A stretch of 64,000 nt of DNA, from positions 186,001-250,000 of the forward strand of contig JAAXVL010000002.1 in assembly GCA_013335535.1 (NCBI GenBank). Direction: 5' to 3'. Below the pieces are notes generated by a model. That model was not told the origin of the DNA. It ran no database searches and saw nothing but the letters and a program-made list of their open reading frames with translations. The position numbers and the translations under genes were made by a program. This DNA comes from Azonexaceae bacterium. GTDB lineage: Bacteria > Pseudomonadota > Gammaproteobacteria > Burkholderiales > Rhodocyclaceae. This document shows positions 36,006 through 45,766 of the stretch, piece after piece (position 1 is the first letter of the stretch; every line of letters starts with the position of its first letter).

Positions 36006-36738
36006 TGCTGTTGCCGAGCGCTTCGAGACGGTCTTGAACTTCCTGGCGAATGGCCGGTGTGTCGAGCTCGGCGGCATTGCGGCTGATGCAATCCGATAGC
36101 TGTCGGGCGAGATGCATGACACCCCAGATTTCCAGTAGCTCGGCCTGCTGGGCAAGTTTGAGCGATTCGGTGGTCAGGGCGTAGGCATCCGGCGGCAGCG
36201 TCGCCAGTGCGTCGTGCATGAGCTGGATTTGCTCGCAGGCCTCGTCGACAAATAGCTGGTCGAGCACGGCGGAGCGTTCGTTATCGTTAGCCATTGCCGT
36301 GCAGGCTTCAAGGCGTTTGGCAAAATGCGCGGCCCGTTCGGGAAAGGCCGGGTGCTCGAGGCCGTCGGCTTCGCTCAGACATTCGATGGCTGCCGTTATG
36401 GCGGCGATCAGCCGCGTCGGCAGCGCACTTTCTTCGAGACGGTCGGCGGCGCTGGCCAGTGCTTCGCCGAGGCGCAGGCAGTTGGCATCGGCCGTTTCGA
36501 TGGCAATGGCGTACAAGCCGAAAATGGCTGGACGAATATCCTCGGCGCCCGTAGCGTGACGCTCGGACCAGCCTTTGGACAGGCGTTCGCAGGCGGCCAT
36601 CCAGCGTTCATTGAGCTTTGGGTCGAAGCGCGCCTTGCGGGGCTTGGCAACCCAGGGCAGGATCGCGGCGGTCGCCTCCAAGGTGGGAGCGAGCGCCGCG
36701 CGGGTTCCCTCAAGCTCGTGCTCGGGGACGTCGGCCAT
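35986..36738 (-). CDS. All-helical protein of unknown function
   Basis: A 250-residue soluble protein, rich in Ala, Leu and Glu and predicted almost wholly helical. It has no signal, membrane segment or motif I can name. An HPt-like helical bundle is possible (LFVDEACEQIQLMHDAL), but no convincing phospho-histidine site is seen. Its last five codons (ATVNR) and stop are formed by copy I of the dispersed repeat, so the natural C-terminus may have been set by it. It lies 6 bases behind the VOC protein gene. Confidence 0.65.
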   Translation of the reverse strand: MADVPEHELEGTRAALAPTLEATAAILPWVAKPRKARFDPKLNERWMAACERLSKGWSERHATGAEDIRPAIFGLYAIAIETADANCLRLGEALASAADRLEESALPTRLIAAITAAIECLSEADGLEHPAFPERAAHFAKRLEACTAMANDNERSAVLDQLFVDEACEQIQLMHDALATLPPDAYALTTESLKLAQQAELLEIWGVMHLARQLSDCISRNAAELDTPAIRQEVQDRLEALGNSIATVNR

Positions 36739-36744
36739 GAAACT

Positions 36745-37221
36745 TTACTGCGCGGCCAGTTTGGCGAAAGCCGAGACGACTTCCGGCGGCGCCTGGACGA
36801 GTTCGATCAGCACACCTTCGCCGCCGATCGGGAATTCTTCATTGCCCTTCGGGTGCAGGAAGGTGATGTCGAAACCGGCTGCGCCCTTGCGGATGCCGCC
36901 CGGGGCAAAACGCACGCCGTTGGCCGACAGCCATTCGACCGCCTTGGGCAGGTCGTCGATCCACAGGCCGACGTGGTTGAGCGGCGTGGCATGCACGGCC
37001 GGCTTCTTTTCCGGATCGAGCGGCTGCATGAGGTCGACTTCGACCTTGAACGGGCCGGTGCCCATGGCGCAGATGTCTTCGTCGACATTTTCGCGCTCGG
37101 AAACGAAGGTGCTAGTGATTTCCAGGCCGAATTTCTCGACCCACAGGGTGCGCAGCTTTTCCTTGGAGGGGCCGCCGATGGCGATTTGCTGGATGCCGAG
37201 AACCTTGAACGGACGTGTCAT
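36745..37221 (-). CDS. VOC-fold (glyoxalase-like) protein
   Basis: A 158-residue protein of the vicinal oxygen chelate superfamily. Two beta-alpha-beta-beta-beta units are visible, with potential metal ligands Gln (GIQQIAIGG), Glu ([11 protein letters not shown]), His ([12 protein letters not shown]) and Glu (VLIELVQAP). It resembles methylmalonyl-CoA epimerase and glyoxalase I types, but the first ligand is Gln rather than His, so the reaction is uncertain. Confidence 0.78.
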   Translation of the reverse strand: MTRPFKVLGIQQIAIGGPSKEKLRTLWVEKFGLEITSTFVSERENVDEDICAMGTGPFKVEVDLMQPLDPEKKPAVHATPLNHVGLWIDDLPKAVEWLSANGVRFAPGGIRKGAAGFDITFLHPKGNEEFPIGGEGVLIELVQAPPEVVSAFAKLAAQ

Positions 37222-37261
37222 GAGTCAATTCCTGTCGTGTGGTGAATAACGTAATCCATAA

Positions 37262-38053
37262 TTATAGGGTTTTCCGGCGTTGGGCGAGCACCAGCAAAAC
37301 GATGCCGGCCAGCACCATCGGCAGCGACAGCCACTGGCCCATGCTGATCGTGTATGACTGGCCGAAGATGCCGGCATCCGGCTCGCGGAAGAATTCGGTG
37401 ATGAAGCGGAAAGTGCCGTAGCCGATCAGGAAAACCCCGGACACAGCACCGCGTTGCCACGGTCGACCGGAAAAAAGCCACAAAATTAAAAAGAGCGCGA
37501 AGCCCTCCAGTCCGATGTGATAAAGCTGCGACGGGTGGCGCGGCAGCATGTCGCCCGATTGCGGGAAAATCATCGCCCATGGCAGGCTGGCATCGGCGAC
37601 GCGGCCCCACAGTTCGCCGTTGATGAAATTGCCGAGGCGGCCAGCGGCCAGGCCGAGCGGGACGAGCGGGGCGACGAAATCCATGACATCCCACCAGTTG
37701 AGCTTTTGCTTGTTCGCCCACAGCCCCATGGCGACAAGTACGCCGAGAAAGCCGCCATGGAAGCTCATGCCGCCTTTCCAGACAGCGAAAATTTCCAGCG
37801 GATTGGCCAGGTAATAGCCCGGGTCATAGAAAAACACCTGTCCGAGTCGCCCGCCGACAATCACGCCGAGCATGCCGTAGAACAGCAGGTCGTCGAGCTG
37901 TTCGACGCTCAGGATCGACGGGCGCGACTTGATCCGGTAGCGGCCGAGCAAAATAAACTGAACGAAGGCGACGAGATACATCAAACCGTACCAGCGCACC
38001 GAGAGCGGGCCGAGCGAAAAAGCGACAGGGTCGAACTGCGGGTGAAGAAGCAT
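37262..38053 (-). CDS. lgt: Prolipoprotein diacylglyceryl transferase
   Basis: A 263-residue inner-membrane enzyme from the ATG at 38053; it transfers diacylglycerol to the Cys of prolipoproteins. The Lgt signature [13 protein letters not shown] spans about residues 138-150, and [12 protein letters not shown] contains the conserved His. [14 protein letters not shown] and FREPD follow. Residues 195-200 (SGRPWQ), in a loop before the last helices, are encoded by copy J of the dispersed repeat. ilvD is divergent, 88 bases away. Confidence 0.96.
   Translation of the reverse strand: MLLHPQFDPVAFSLGPLSVRWYGLMYLVAFVQFILLGRYRIKSRPSILSVEQLDDLLFYGMLGVIVGGRLGQVFFYDPGYYLANPLEIFAVWKGGMSFHGGFLGVLVAMGLWANKQKLNWWDVMDFVAPLVPLGLAAGRLGNFINGELWGRVADASLPWAMIFPQSGDMLPRHPSQLYHIGLEGFALFLILWLFSGRPWQRGAVSGVFLIGYGTFRFITEFFREPDAGIFGQSYTISMGQWLSLPMVLAGIVLLVLAQRRKTL
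37454..37491 (-). repeat. Dispersed CCGGTYGACCGTGG repeat, copy J
   Basis: Core CCGGTCGACCGTGG at 37470-37457 on the minus strand, followed by CAA. The AT-rich arm TTTTGTGGCTTTTTT lies before it. It has the palindromic centre CGGTCGACCG, as in copy D. It lies within lgt. Confidence 0.85.
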
Positions 38054-38141
38054 CGAAGGTTCAGAGTGGGCTAGAATTAGCCGATTATAGTTCGCGCGCC
38101 ATAACAAGATGTCGGCGCCAGATTCAGACGGAGAGAGAGTC

Positions 38142-39998
38142 ATGCCGCAATATCGTTCCCACACCTCCACCCACGGCCGCAACATGGCGGGCGCCCGTTC
38201 CCTGTGGCGCGCTACCGGCATGAAGGATGGCGATTTCGGCAAGCCGATCATCGCCGTGGTCAACAGCTTCACCCAGTTCGTCCCGGGCCACGTGCACCTC
38301 AAGGACATGGGCCAGCTCGTGGCACGCGAGATCGAGGCGGCCGGCGGCGTCGCCAAGGAATTCAATACCATCGCCATCGACGACGGCATCGCCATGGGCC
38401 ACAGCGGGATGTTGTATTCGCTGCCCAGCCGCGACCTGATCGCCGACTCGGTCGAATACATGGTCAACGCCCACTGCGCCGATGCCATGGTCTGCATCTC
38501 CAACTGCGACAAGATCACCCCGGGCATGCTGATGGCCGCCATGCGCCTCAACATCCCGGTCATCTTCGTCTCCGGTGGACCGATGGAAGCCGGCAAGGTC
38601 AAGATCCAGGGCAACGTCGTGCATCTCGATCTGGTCGACGCCATGGTCAAGGCCGCCGACCACTCGGTTTCCCAGTCCGACCTCGATGAAATCGAGCGCT
38701 CCGCCTGCCCGACCTGCGGTTCCTGTTCCGGCATGTTCACCGCCAACTCGATGAACTGCCTGACCGAAGCCTTCGGCCTCAGCCTGCCCGGCAACGGTAC
38801 CGTCGTCGCCACGCACGCCGACCGCAAGCAGCTTTTCCTGCGTGCCGGCCGCCAGATCGTCGAGCTCTGCAAGCGTTATTACGAGCAGGACGACGCCTCG
38901 GTGCTGCCGCGCTCGATCGCGACGAAGGCCGCCTTCGAGAACGCCATGACCCTCGACGTCGCCATGGGCGGCTCGACCAACACTGTGCTGCACATCCTGG
39001 CCACGGCTCAGGAAGCCGGCGTCGACTTCACGATGGCTGACATCGACCGCATTTCGCGCGCCGTGCCCTGTCTGTGCAAGGTCGCGCCGATGACCGACAA
39101 ATACCACATCGAAGACGTCCATCGCGCCGGCGGCATCATGGGCATCCTCGGCGAACTGGATCGGGCCGGCCTGCTCTCCCGCGACGTGCCGACCGTCCAC
39201 ACCAAGAATATCGGTGAAGCCATCGAGCGCTGGGACGTGGTCCGCGAACACGACGTCAAGGTGCATGAATTTTTCAAGGCCGCCCCAGGCGGGGTGCCGA
39301 CGCAAGTTGCCTTCTCGCAGGATCGTCGCTTCAACGAACTCGACCTTGATCGCACCCACGGCTGTATTCGCAACAAGGCCAACGCTTACTCCCAGGAAGG
39401 TGGCCTTGCCGTGCTTTACGGCAACATCGCGCTCGACGGCTGCATCGTCAAGACGGCCGGTGTCGATGAATCAATCTGGAAGTTCTCCGGCAAAGCGCGC
39501 GTCTTCGAAAGCCAGGATGCTGCGGTCGACGCCATTCTGGGCGAAAAAATCGTTGCCGGTGATGTTGTTGTGATCCGCTACGAAGGCCCGAAGGGCGGCC
39601 CCGGCATGCAGGAAATGCTCTACCCGACCTCCTATCTGAAGTCGATGGGGCTCGGCAAAGCCTGCGCGCTGCTCACTGACGGCCGTTTCTCCGGCGGTAC
39701 GTCCGGCCTGTCCATCGGTCACGCCTCGCCGGAAGCGGCTGACGGTGGCGCCATCGGCCTGGTTGAAGAGGGCGACACCATCGAAATCGATATCCCGAAT
39801 CGCCGCATTCACCTCGCCATCACCGATGGCGAGATGGCTCGTCGGCGCGCCGCCATGGACGCCAAGGGCGAAGCCGCCTGGCAACCAGTCAATCGCGAAC
39901 GGACGGTTTCTGCTGCGCTGCAAGCCTATGCACTGATGGCTACTTCGGCCGACAAGGGCGCCGTACGCGACGTGACGCAGATTCAGCGCCGCAAATGA
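38142..39998 (+). CDS. ilvD: Dihydroxy-acid dehydratase
   Basis: A 618-residue enzyme of valine, isoleucine and pantothenate synthesis; it dehydrates 2,3-dihydroxy acids to 2-oxo acids. The ATG at 38142 follows GGAGAGAGAG and gives the usual 616-619 length; an earlier in-frame ATG at 38109 is less likely. Cluster cysteines are in SNCDKITPG and [43 protein letters not shown]-like and [11 protein letters not shown] motifs are present. It is followed by a LysE-type exporter with a 4-base overlap. Confidence 0.97.
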   Translation: MPQYRSHTSTHGRNMAGARSLWRATGMKDGDFGKPIIAVVNSFTQFVPGHVHLKDMGQLVAREIEAAGGVAKEFNTIAIDDGIAMGHSGMLYSLPSRDLIADSVEYMVNAHCADAMVCISNCDKITPGMLMAAMRLNIPVIFVSGGPMEAGKVKIQGNVVHLDLVDAMVKAADHSVSQSDLDEIERSACPTCGSCSGMFTANSMNCLTEAFGLSLPGNGTVVATHADRKQLFLRAGRQIVELCKRYYEQDDASVLPRSIATKAAFENAMTLDVAMGGSTNTVLHILATAQEAGVDFTMADIDRISRAVPCLCKVAPMTDKYHIEDVHRAGGIMGILGELDRAGLLSRDVPTVHTKNIGEAIERWDVVREHDVKVHEFFKAAPGGVPTQVAFSQDRRFNELDLDRTHGCIRNKANAYSQEGGLAVLYGNIALDGCIVKTAGVDESIWKFSGKARVFESQDAAVDAILGEKIVAGDVVVIRYEGPKGGPGMQEMLYPTSYLKSMGLGKACALLTDGRFSGGTSGLSIGHASPEAADGGAIGLVEEGDTIEIDIPNRRIHLAITDGEMARRRAAMDAKGEAAWQPVNRERTVSAALQAYALMATSADKGAVRDVTQIQRRK

Positions 39999-40615
39999 CG
40001 CTTACTGTCTGGCTCGGGTTCCTGGTGGCATCGATCCTGATCGCTGTCACCCCCGGGCCGGGCGCCGTGATCAGTATGAGTACCGGCATGCGACATGGCT
40101 ATTGGTCGGCGCTGACCGCCATTCTCGGTTTGCAGACGGCTATCCTGGTGCACCTGTTGATTGTCGCCCTTGGTCTCGGTGCTGTGTTGGCTGCTTCCGA
40201 GAATGCCTTCTTGCTGGTCAAATTCATCGGTGCCGCTTATCTGGTCTGGCTTGGCATCCAGAAATGGCGGGCGCCGGCCATTCCCATCGATGCCAAGGCG
40301 CCGCTAGTGCGGCGTCGTGGGCTGTTTTTACAAGGGGTTCTGGTCAATTTGACCAACCCCAAAGCCATCATATTTATCGCTGCCCTGGTTCCCCAATTCG
40401 TTGATCCCGCCCAGGCACAAGTACTGCAGTATCTGCTAATTGCCACGACCCTCTGCCTGACCGATCTCGCGGTGATGTCCGGTTATGCCCTGGCCGCAGT
40501 ACGTTTGGGGCGCTGGTTGCACGACCCGGTCGCCATTCGCCGGCAAAACCGCTTTTTCGGTGGACTGTTCGTTTCGGCTGGTGTTTTGCTGGCGGTGTCG
40601 TCGCGACCTTCATAA
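39995..40615 (+). CDS. LysE/RhtB-family amino acid exporter
   Basis: A 206-residue membrane protein with about six helices and the family signature [19 protein letters not shown] near the start, then [14 protein letters not shown] and [18 protein letters not shown]. Its ATG overlaps the ilvD stop (ATGA), so export of a branched-chain or related amino acid is a reasonable guess; the substrate is not shown by sequence. Confidence 0.9.
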   Translation: MTLTVWLGFLVASILIAVTPGPGAVISMSTGMRHGYWSALTAILGLQTAILVHLLIVALGLGAVLAASENAFLLVKFIGAAYLVWLGIQKWRAPAIPIDAKAPLVRRRGLFLQGVLVNLTNPKAIIFIAALVPQFVDPAQAQVLQYLLIATTLCLTDLAVMSGYALAAVRLGRWLHDPVAIRRQNRFFGGLFVSAGVLLAVSSRPS

Positions 40616-40765
40616 GCATTTGCTGTCAACGTATCCTCAGGGTGCTGCGTTAAGTAGCTTGAGCGGGATAGGCGAATCACCCGGCTATCCTGTTTGCAAG
40701 GGATAGAAAACGGTTTTATCATCCAACACTGATTTATCCACCAACCTGAATAACGGAGCGAGAGA

Positions 40766-41074
40766 ATGAAAGCTGTTTATGTTGCCGTGATGGCCGCCGC
40801 TGGTATCGTAATGGCTGGTCAAGCCCAGGCCGACGAAGCTCTGGCCAAGGCCAAGAACTGCATGTCCTGTCATGCCATCGACAAAAAACTGGTTGGCCCG
40901 GCTTACAAGGATGTCGCTGCCAAGTACAAGGGCGACAAGGCTGCCCCCGCCATGCTGGCTGCCAAGGTCAAGGCCGGCGGCAAGGGTACCTGGGGTCAGA
41001 TCCCGATGCCCCCCAACAACGTGACCGAAGACGAAGCCAAGAAATTGGTTGCCTGGGTGCTCTCCCAGAAGTAA
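40766..41074 (+). CDS. Small class I cytochrome c (c-551/c-552 type)
   Basis: A 102-residue periplasmic electron carrier. The signal peptide (VAVMAAAGIVMAGQAQA) leaves about 80 mature residues. Heme attaches at CMSCH (about residues 32-36) and the axial Met is in GQIPMPPN. It ends AWVLSQK, close to Pseudomonas c-551. It is monocistronic, with its own terminator. It would donate electrons to oxidases or nitrogen- and chlorine-oxide reductases. Confidence 0.94.
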   Translation: MKAVYVAVMAAAGIVMAGQAQADEALAKAKNCMSCHAIDKKLVGPAYKDVAAKYKGDKAAPAMLAAKVKAGGKGTWGQIPMPPNNVTEDEAKKLVAWVLSQK

Positions 41075-41094
41075 TTTTGACCTTCGTGTCCCTC

Positions 41095-41121
41095 AAAGCC
41101 GGCTATATGCCGGCTTTTCTG
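41095..41121 (+). terminator. Rho-independent terminator of cytochrome c gene
   Basis: AAAGCCGGC, loop TATAT, GCCGGCTTTT, ending in a T-rich run; 20 bases after the cytochrome stop. Confidence 0.85.
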
Positions 41122-41131
41122 TTTATTGGTG

Positions 41132-41160
41132 TTGACACGACCGGTGGTCGTCCGGATAAT
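41132..41160 (+). promoter_or_regulatory. Strong sigma-70 promoter of the tRNA-tuf operon
   Basis: TTGACA at 41132-41137, a 17-base spacer, then GATAAT at 41155-41160. It is followed by a GC-rich CCCGGG discriminator, as in stringently controlled stable-RNA promoters. tRNA-Tyr begins 14 bases on. Confidence 0.75.
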
Positions 41161-41173
41161 CCCGGGTTCTTCC

Positions 41174-41258
<85 letters not shown>

Positions 41259-41297
41259 GATTAAATGCTGTGACAGCCTGTGTTGCGGGCGTAATAA

Positions 41298-41371
41298 GCG
41301 GGTGTAGCTCAATGGTAGAGCTGAAGCCTTCCAAGCTTAAGACGAGGGTTCGATTCCCTTCACCCGCTCCA
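41298..41371 (+). tRNA. glyT: tRNA-Gly (TCC)
   Basis: 74 bases with encoded CCA. Acceptor GCGGGTG pairs with CACCCGC. The anticodon TCC is at 41330-41332 and the T-arm is GGGTTCGATTCCC. Confidence 0.96.
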
Positions 41372-41401
41372 TAACGCAGTACGGCTGGAGTTTTAAGGTA
41401 G

Positions 41402-41476
<75 letters not shown>

Positions 41477-41529
41477 CCGATTAGCTTGGATTCTGGATTT
41501 TTTATTTATTTGATTATTGAGGAACTGGA

Positions 41530-42720
41530 ATGGCTAAGGAAAAATTCGAGCGTACCAAACCGCACGTAAACGTTGGCACGATTGGTCACGTTGACCACGG
41601 CAAGACGACGCTGACTGCTGCGATCACGACGGTGCTGTCTGCCAAGTTTGGTGGTTCGGCCAAGAAGTATGACGAAATTGATGCGGCGCCTGAAGAAAAG
41701 GCCCGTGGTATTACCATCAATACCGCCCACGTTGAATACGAAACCGCCAACCGTCACTACGCTCACGTTGACTGCCCGGGTCACGCGGACTACGTCAAGA
41801 ACATGATTACCGGTGCTGCCCAGATGGACGGCGCCATTCTCGTCTGTTCCGCTGCTGACGGCCCGATGCCGCAAACCCGCGAACACATCCTGCTGGCTCG
41901 CCAGGTTGGCGTGCCGTACGTTCTCGTGTTCATGAACAAGTGCGACATGGTTGACGATGCTGAACTCCTCGAGCTCGTCGAAATGGAACTGCGCGAGCTG
42001 CTCTCCAAATACGACTTCCCGGGCGACGACACCCCGATCATTCACGGTTCTGCACTGAAAGCCCTCGAAGGTGATCAGTCCGAAATTGGCGAACCCTCCA
42101 TCTTCCGTCTGGCAGATGCCTTGGACTCCTACATTCCTGACCCGGAGCGTGCGATTGACCAGCCGTTCCTGATGCCGGTTGAAGACGTCTTCTCCATCTC
42201 TGGTCGCGGCACCGTGGTGACCGGTCGTATCGAACGTGGCGTTGTCAAGGTTGGCGAAGAAATCGAAATCGTCGGTATCCGTCCGACCGTCAAGACCACC
42301 TGTACCGGTGTTGAAATGTTCCGCAAGCTGCTCGACCAAGGTCAGGCTGGCGACAACGTTGGCGCCCTGCTTCGTGGCACCAAGCGTGAAGACGTCGAGC
42401 GCGGTCAAGTTCTGTGCAAGCCGGGTTCTGTCAAGCCGCACACCCACTTCACCTCCGAAGTGTACATCCTGTCCAAGGATGAAGGCGGCCGTCATACCCC
42501 GTTCTTCAACGGCTACCGTCCTCAGTTCTACTTCCGTACGACCGACGTGACCGGCTCCATCGATCTGCCGGAAGGCGTCGAGATGGTGATGCCTGGCGAC
42601 AACATCGCCATGACCATCAAGCTGATCGCACCGATCGCCATGGAAGAAGGTCTGCGCTTCGCCATCCGTGAAGGCGGTCGTACCGTCGGCGCCGGTGTCG
42701 TCGCTAAGATCATCGAGTAA
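41530..42720 (+). CDS. tuf: Elongation factor Tu, copy 1
   Basis: A 396-residue GTPase that delivers aminoacyl-tRNA to the ribosome. G1 is GHVDHGKT, the switch II region DCPGHADY and G4 NKCD; domains 2 and 3 are complete. The gene is co-transcribed with the upstream tRNAs. From base 41542 to the stop it appears identical to copy 2 (58102-59292). Only three synonymous third-codon bases at codons 2-4 differ, which marks recent gene conversion. Confidence 0.98.
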   Translation: MAKEKFERTKPHVNVGTIGHVDHGKTTLTAAITTVLSAKFGGSAKKYDEIDAAPEEKARGITINTAHVEYETANRHYAHVDCPGHADYVKNMITGAAQMDGAILVCSAADGPMPQTREHILLARQVGVPYVLVFMNKCDMVDDAELLELVEMELRELLSKYDFPGDDTPIIHGSALKALEGDQSEIGEPSIFRLADALDSYIPDPERAIDQPFLMPVEDVFSISGRGTVVTGRIERGVVKVGEEIEIVGIRPTVKTTCTGVEMFRKLLDQGQAGDNVGALLRGTKREDVERGQVLCKPGSVKPHTHFTSEVYILSKDEGGRHTPFFNGYRPQFYFRTTDVTGSIDLPEGVEMVMPGDNIAMTIKLIAPIAMEEGLRFAIREGGRTVGAGVVAKIIE

Positions 42721-42738
42721 TCGGTAGTTTCTGTAAGC

Positions 42739-42766
42739 AAAGCGCTTCGGGTAACCGAGGCGCTTT
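42739..42766 (+). terminator. Hairpin between tuf and tRNA-Trp
   Basis: AAAGCGCTTCGG, loop GTAA, CCGAGGCGCTTT, with one G-T pair. No T run follows beyond GATGTTT, so it may be a weak attenuator or an RNA-processing site separating tuf mRNA from tRNA-Trp. Confidence 0.6.
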
Positions 42767-42780
42767 GATGTTTCTGCAGC

Positions 42781-42856
42781 AGGGGTGTAGCTCAATTGGT
42801 AGAGCAACGGTTTCCAAAACCGTAGGTCGGGGGTTCGATTCCCTCCGCCCCTGCCA
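42781..42856 (+). tRNA. trpT: tRNA-Trp (CCA)
   Basis: 76 bases with encoded CCA. Acceptor AGGGGTG pairs with CGCCCCT (one G-T). The anticodon CCA is at 42814-42816. It sits in the conserved tuf-trpT-secE order. Confidence 0.96.
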
Positions 42857-42880
42857 CTCTCTTTAAAGATCGCGAATTTC

Positions 42881-43234
42881 ATGGCTGACAAGATCAAGTT
42901 TGCGCTGGCGCTGGTAATTCTGGCGGCGGGCGTGGCTGGCTTCTACCTGCTCTCCGAGCAGGCAATGATTTTGCGCGTCCTGGCGGTCCTCGTTGGGTTG
43001 GCGCTAGCGATTGCTGTGGCTTGGAAAACCGAGCCTGGGCAGCGCTTTTTCATGTTTGCCAACGAGGCGGTTATCGAGGCCAAAAAAGTTGTTTGGCCTA
43101 GCCGAAAGGAAACCATGCAGACAACCGGAGCGGTATTCGCTTTTGTTGTTGTCATGGCGATCTTCCTGTATCTCACCGACAAAAGCCTTGAATGGGTTCT
43201 TTATGACCTGGTCTTGGGCTGGAAGAAATCATGA
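42881..43234 (+). CDS. secE: Preprotein translocase subunit SecE
   Basis: A 117-residue inner-membrane part of SecYEG. It is the three-helix proteobacterial form, with helices near 5-22, 28-46 and 85-105. The conserved amphipathic stretch is [17 protein letters not shown]. It overlaps nusG by 4 bases. Confidence 0.96.
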   Translation: MADKIKFALALVILAAGVAGFYLLSEQAMILRVLAVLVGLALAIAVAWKTEPGQRFFMFANEAVIEAKKVVWPSRKETMQTTGAVFAFVVVMAIFLYLTDKSLEWVLYDLVLGWKKS

Positions 43235-43764
43235 GTAAACGCTGGTACGTCGTTCACGCTTACTCGGGCTTCGAAAAGAGCGTCATGCGCGCAATTTTGG
43301 AGCGCATTGAGCGTCTTGGAATGCAGGATAAATTTGGCCGCATCCTGGTTCCGGTTGAGGAAGTTGTTGAAATGAAGAATGGCCAGAAGGCCATCTCTGA
43401 GCGCAAATTCTTCCCGGGCTACGTGCTGTGCGAAATGGAGATGGATGACGATTCCTGGCACTTGGTCAAGAACACGCCCAAAGTCACTGGTTTTGTCGGT
43501 GGTACTGCAACCAAACCCACCCCAATTTCCGAAAAGGAAGTTGAAAAAATCATGCAGCAAATGCAGGAAGGTGTTGAGAAACCCCGTCCGAAAGTGCTGT
43601 TTGAGGTTGGCGAAGTCGTGCGAGTCAAGGAAGGCCCGTTCACTGACTTCCATGGTGCGGTCGAAGATGTCAATTACGAGAAAAATCGCATCCGTGTTTC
43701 GGTGACCATCTTTGGTCGTGCAACGCCGGTCGAGCTGGAGTTTGGTCAGGTCGAAAAAGCCTGA
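43231..43764 (+). CDS. nusG: Transcription termination/antitermination factor NusG
   Basis: A 177-residue factor. The NGN domain ([18 protein letters not shown], then [18 protein letters not shown]) binds the RNA polymerase clamp. The KOW domain ([20 protein letters not shown]) contacts Rho or ribosomal S10. Length is normal. Confidence 0.97.
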   Translation: MSKRWYVVHAYSGFEKSVMRAILERIERLGMQDKFGRILVPVEEVVEMKNGQKAISERKFFPGYVLCEMEMDDDSWHLVKNTPKVTGFVGGTATKPTPISEKEVEKIMQQMQEGVEKPRPKVLFEVGEVVRVKEGPFTDFHGAVEDVNYEKNRIRVSVTIFGRATPVELEFGQVEKA

Positions 43765-43773
43765 TCGTTGATT

Positions 43774-43803
43774 AAGGGCAAGCCGAAAGCCCTTCGTTTC
43801 GGC
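43774..43803 (+). promoter_or_regulatory. Two mutually exclusive hairpins before rplK
   Basis: AAGGGC (43774-43779) can pair with GCCCTT (43789-43794), or GCCGAAA (43782-43788) with TTTCGGC (43797-43803). The two stems overlap and cannot form together. Such alternatives are typical of leader control, here of the L11 operon. Confidence 0.45.
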
Positions 43804-43814
43804 AAGAGGAGCGC

Positions 43815-43850
43815 TGGTAGCGGATGTGTTTCCGTGAAAGCGCGCTACCA
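43815..43850 (+). promoter_or_regulatory. Leader hairpin, possible L1 autoregulatory site
   Basis: TGGTAGCG (43815-43822) pairs with CGCTACCA (43843-43850), with inner CGGA/TCCG pairing. It ends 20 bases before rplK, where L1 represses translation in E. coli. Binding by L1 is inferred from position. Confidence 0.45.
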
Positions 43851-43870
43851 CTCATTAATAAGGAGCAATT

Positions 43871-44302
43871 ATGGCCAAGAAAATTATTGGTTATATCAAG
43901 CTGCAAGTGCCTGCTGGCAAAGCAAACCCGTCGCCCCCGATCGGCCCCGCCCTCGGTCAGCGCGGTCTGAATATTATGGAATTCTGCAAGGCATTTAACG
44001 CCCAAACCCAAGGCGTCGAGCCGGGTCTGCCGATTCCTGTTGTAATCACCGCCTTTGCGGACAAGTCCTTCACTTTTGTGATGAAGACGCCGCCGGCCAC
44101 GATCCTGATCAAGAAGGCTGCCGGGATAAAGTCCGGTTCGGCCAAGCCACATACCGATAAGGTTGGCAAGATCACTCGTGCTCAAGCTGAAGAAATTGCC
44201 AAGACCAAGATGCCTGACCTTACAGCTGCCGATATGGATGCAGCCGTTCGCACCATCGCTGGTTCCGCCCGTTCCATGGGCATTACGGTAGAGGGTCTGT
44301 AA
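43871..44302 (+). CDS. rplK: 50S ribosomal protein L11
   Basis: 143 residues. It has [37 protein letters not shown] split by domain; the proline-rich N-domain is the thiostrepton and GTPase-centre region. The C-domain, which binds 23S rRNA, ends [12 protein letters not shown]. Two bases separate it from rplA. Confidence 0.98.
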   Translation: MAKKIIGYIKLQVPAGKANPSPPIGPALGQRGLNIMEFCKAFNAQTQGVEPGLPIPVVITAFADKSFTFVMKTPPATILIKKAAGIKSGSAKPHTDKVGKITRAQAEEIAKTKMPDLTAADMDAAVRTIAGSARSMGITVEGL

Positions 44303-44304
44303 TC

Positions 44305-45000
44305 ATGGCTAAACTTACCAAGAAGCAAAAAGCCGTGCAGGGCAAGATCGTCGCGATGAAGCTCTATCCGGTCCAGGAAGCGCTGACGCTGGCCAAGGAA
44401 ACCGCCACCGCGAAGTTCGACGAGTCGATCGACGTCGCTGTTAATCTGGGTGTTGATGCACGTAAGTCGGACCAGGTTGTGCGTGGTTCCGTTGTGCTGC
44501 CGGCCGGTACCGGCAAGTCGGTTCGCGTTGCCGTTTTTGCGCAAGGCGAAAAGGCTGAAGCCGCCAAGGCTGCTGGTGCTGAAGTCGTCGGTTTCGATGA
44601 CCTGGCCGCCGAAGTCAAGGCAGGCAATCTGAATTTCGATGTCGTCATCGCCACCCCGGATGCCATGAAGATCGTCGGTCAGCTCGGCCAGATCCTTGGC
44701 CCGCGCGGTCTGATGCCAAATCCAAAGGTTGGTACCGTGACCATGGACGTCGTCACTGCCGTGAAGAATGCCAAGGCTGGTCAGGTGCAGTACCGCACCG
44801 ACAAGGCTGGCATCATTCACGCCACCATCGGTCGCGCTTCCTTCTCGGTCGAGAGCCTTGAGTCCAATCTCAAGGCCCTGATCGATGCGCTGAATAAGGC
44901 GAAACCGGCTTCTTCCAAGGGCCAGTATCTCCGCAAGGTTGCTGTTGCTGCCACGATGGGCCCCGGCGTTCGCGTCGATCAGGCCACCCTGGTTGGCTAA
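44305..45000 (+). CDS. rplA: 50S ribosomal protein L1
   Basis: 231 residues. L1 forms the stalk at the E site and in E. coli represses the rplK-rplA mRNA. It has the motif [22 protein letters not shown]. Length matches the family. Confidence 0.98.
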   Translation: MAKLTKKQKAVQGKIVAMKLYPVQEALTLAKETATAKFDESIDVAVNLGVDARKSDQVVRGSVVLPAGTGKSVRVAVFAQGEKAEAAKAAGAEVVGFDDLAAEVKAGNLNFDVVIATPDAMKIVGQLGQILGPRGLMPNPKVGTVTMDVVTAVKNAKAGQVQYRTDKAGIIHATIGRASFSVESLESNLKALIDALNKAKPASSKGQYLRKVAVAATMGPGVRVDQATLVG

Positions 45001-45230
45001 AAAAGTACTTTGGGTCGCTGATGGCTGTGCAAACGGTCGTCAGCGAATCGTCAAAGACCGCAGGCGCCCCGGCAACGAGGCTTAATCGCGAAAGCACCCT
45101 GCGCAGACGGTGTCCCCGAACAAGATTTTCTGCTGCCCGGCAACGGGGAGCATAGCTTCTGGTTCAGGTCGCCGTAGGTGCGGCGGGAAATTTTTCCCGT
45201 CGTGTTATGACTTGAAAGGAGGAAGGACCC
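45001..45230 (+). promoter_or_regulatory. rplJ leader (L10-type autoregulatory region)
   Basis: A 230-base non-coding stretch between rplA and rplJ. It contains GC-rich pairing, for example CCCCG at 45114-45118 with CGGGG at 45144-45148, and a strong AAAGGAGGA ribosome site before the GTG. In bacteria, L10-L12 binds this leader and represses translation; that is inferred from place and structure. No open gene was found in it. Confidence 0.6.
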
Positions 45231-45728
45231 GTGGGTCTCAATCTGAACGACAAAAAAGCGGTTGTAGCTGAGGTATCGGCACAAGTGGCCAACGCCCAGA
45301 CTATCGCGATTGCCGAATATCGTGGCATCGAGGTCGGTGACCTCACCGTGCTGCGCAAGAAGGCTCGCGAATCTGGCGTCTATCTGCGTGTGTTGAAAAA
45401 TACCTTGGTGCGTCGCGCGGTTGCGGACACTCCGTTCGCTGGCCTAGCTGATCACATGGTCGGTCCGCTGATCTATAGCGTGTCCGCCGATCCCGTGGCT
45501 GCTGCGAAGGTGCTTAGCGAATTCGCTAAAACCAACGACAAATTGGTACTCAAGGCTGGCTCTTACGCCGGCAAGGTGCTCGACAAGGCTGGTGTCCAGG
45601 CGCTCGCGTCTGTCCCGAGCCGCGAAGAGCTGCTCTCCAAGCTGCTGTATGTCATGCAAGCTCCGGTCGCCGGCTTTGTCCGCGGTCTGGCTGCCCTGGC
45701 TGCCCAGCGCGAAGAAGCTTCCGCTTGA
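45231..45728 (+). CDS. rplJ: 50S ribosomal protein L10
   Basis: 165 residues starting at GTG after AAAGGAGGA. It has the motif [20 protein letters not shown] and anchors L7/L12 dimers to the stalk base by its C-terminal helix. The GTG gives the sequence [15 protein letters not shown] seen in related bacteria. Confidence 0.97.
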   Translation: MGLNLNDKKAVVAEVSAQVANAQTIAIAEYRGIEVGDLTVLRKKARESGVYLRVLKNTLVRRAVADTPFAGLADHMVGPLIYSVSADPVAAAKVLSEFAKTNDKLVLKAGSYAGKVLDKAGVQALASVPSREELLSKLLYVMQAPVAGFVRGLAALAAQREEASA

Positions 45729-45766
45729 TCTCTACCGAATACGAACTGATTTAGGAGTTTATTGAA

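Noticed and set aside
41589-41604. CACGTTGACCACGGCAAG in both tuf genes as repeat copies
   Set aside because: This encodes the universal HVDHGK GTP-binding motif; the similarity to the repeat is short and forced by protein sequence.
41506-42897. 463-residue minus-strand frame over tuf
   Set aside because: The same frame appears over the second tuf because the DNA is identical. It is a shadow of a highly biased coding sequence.
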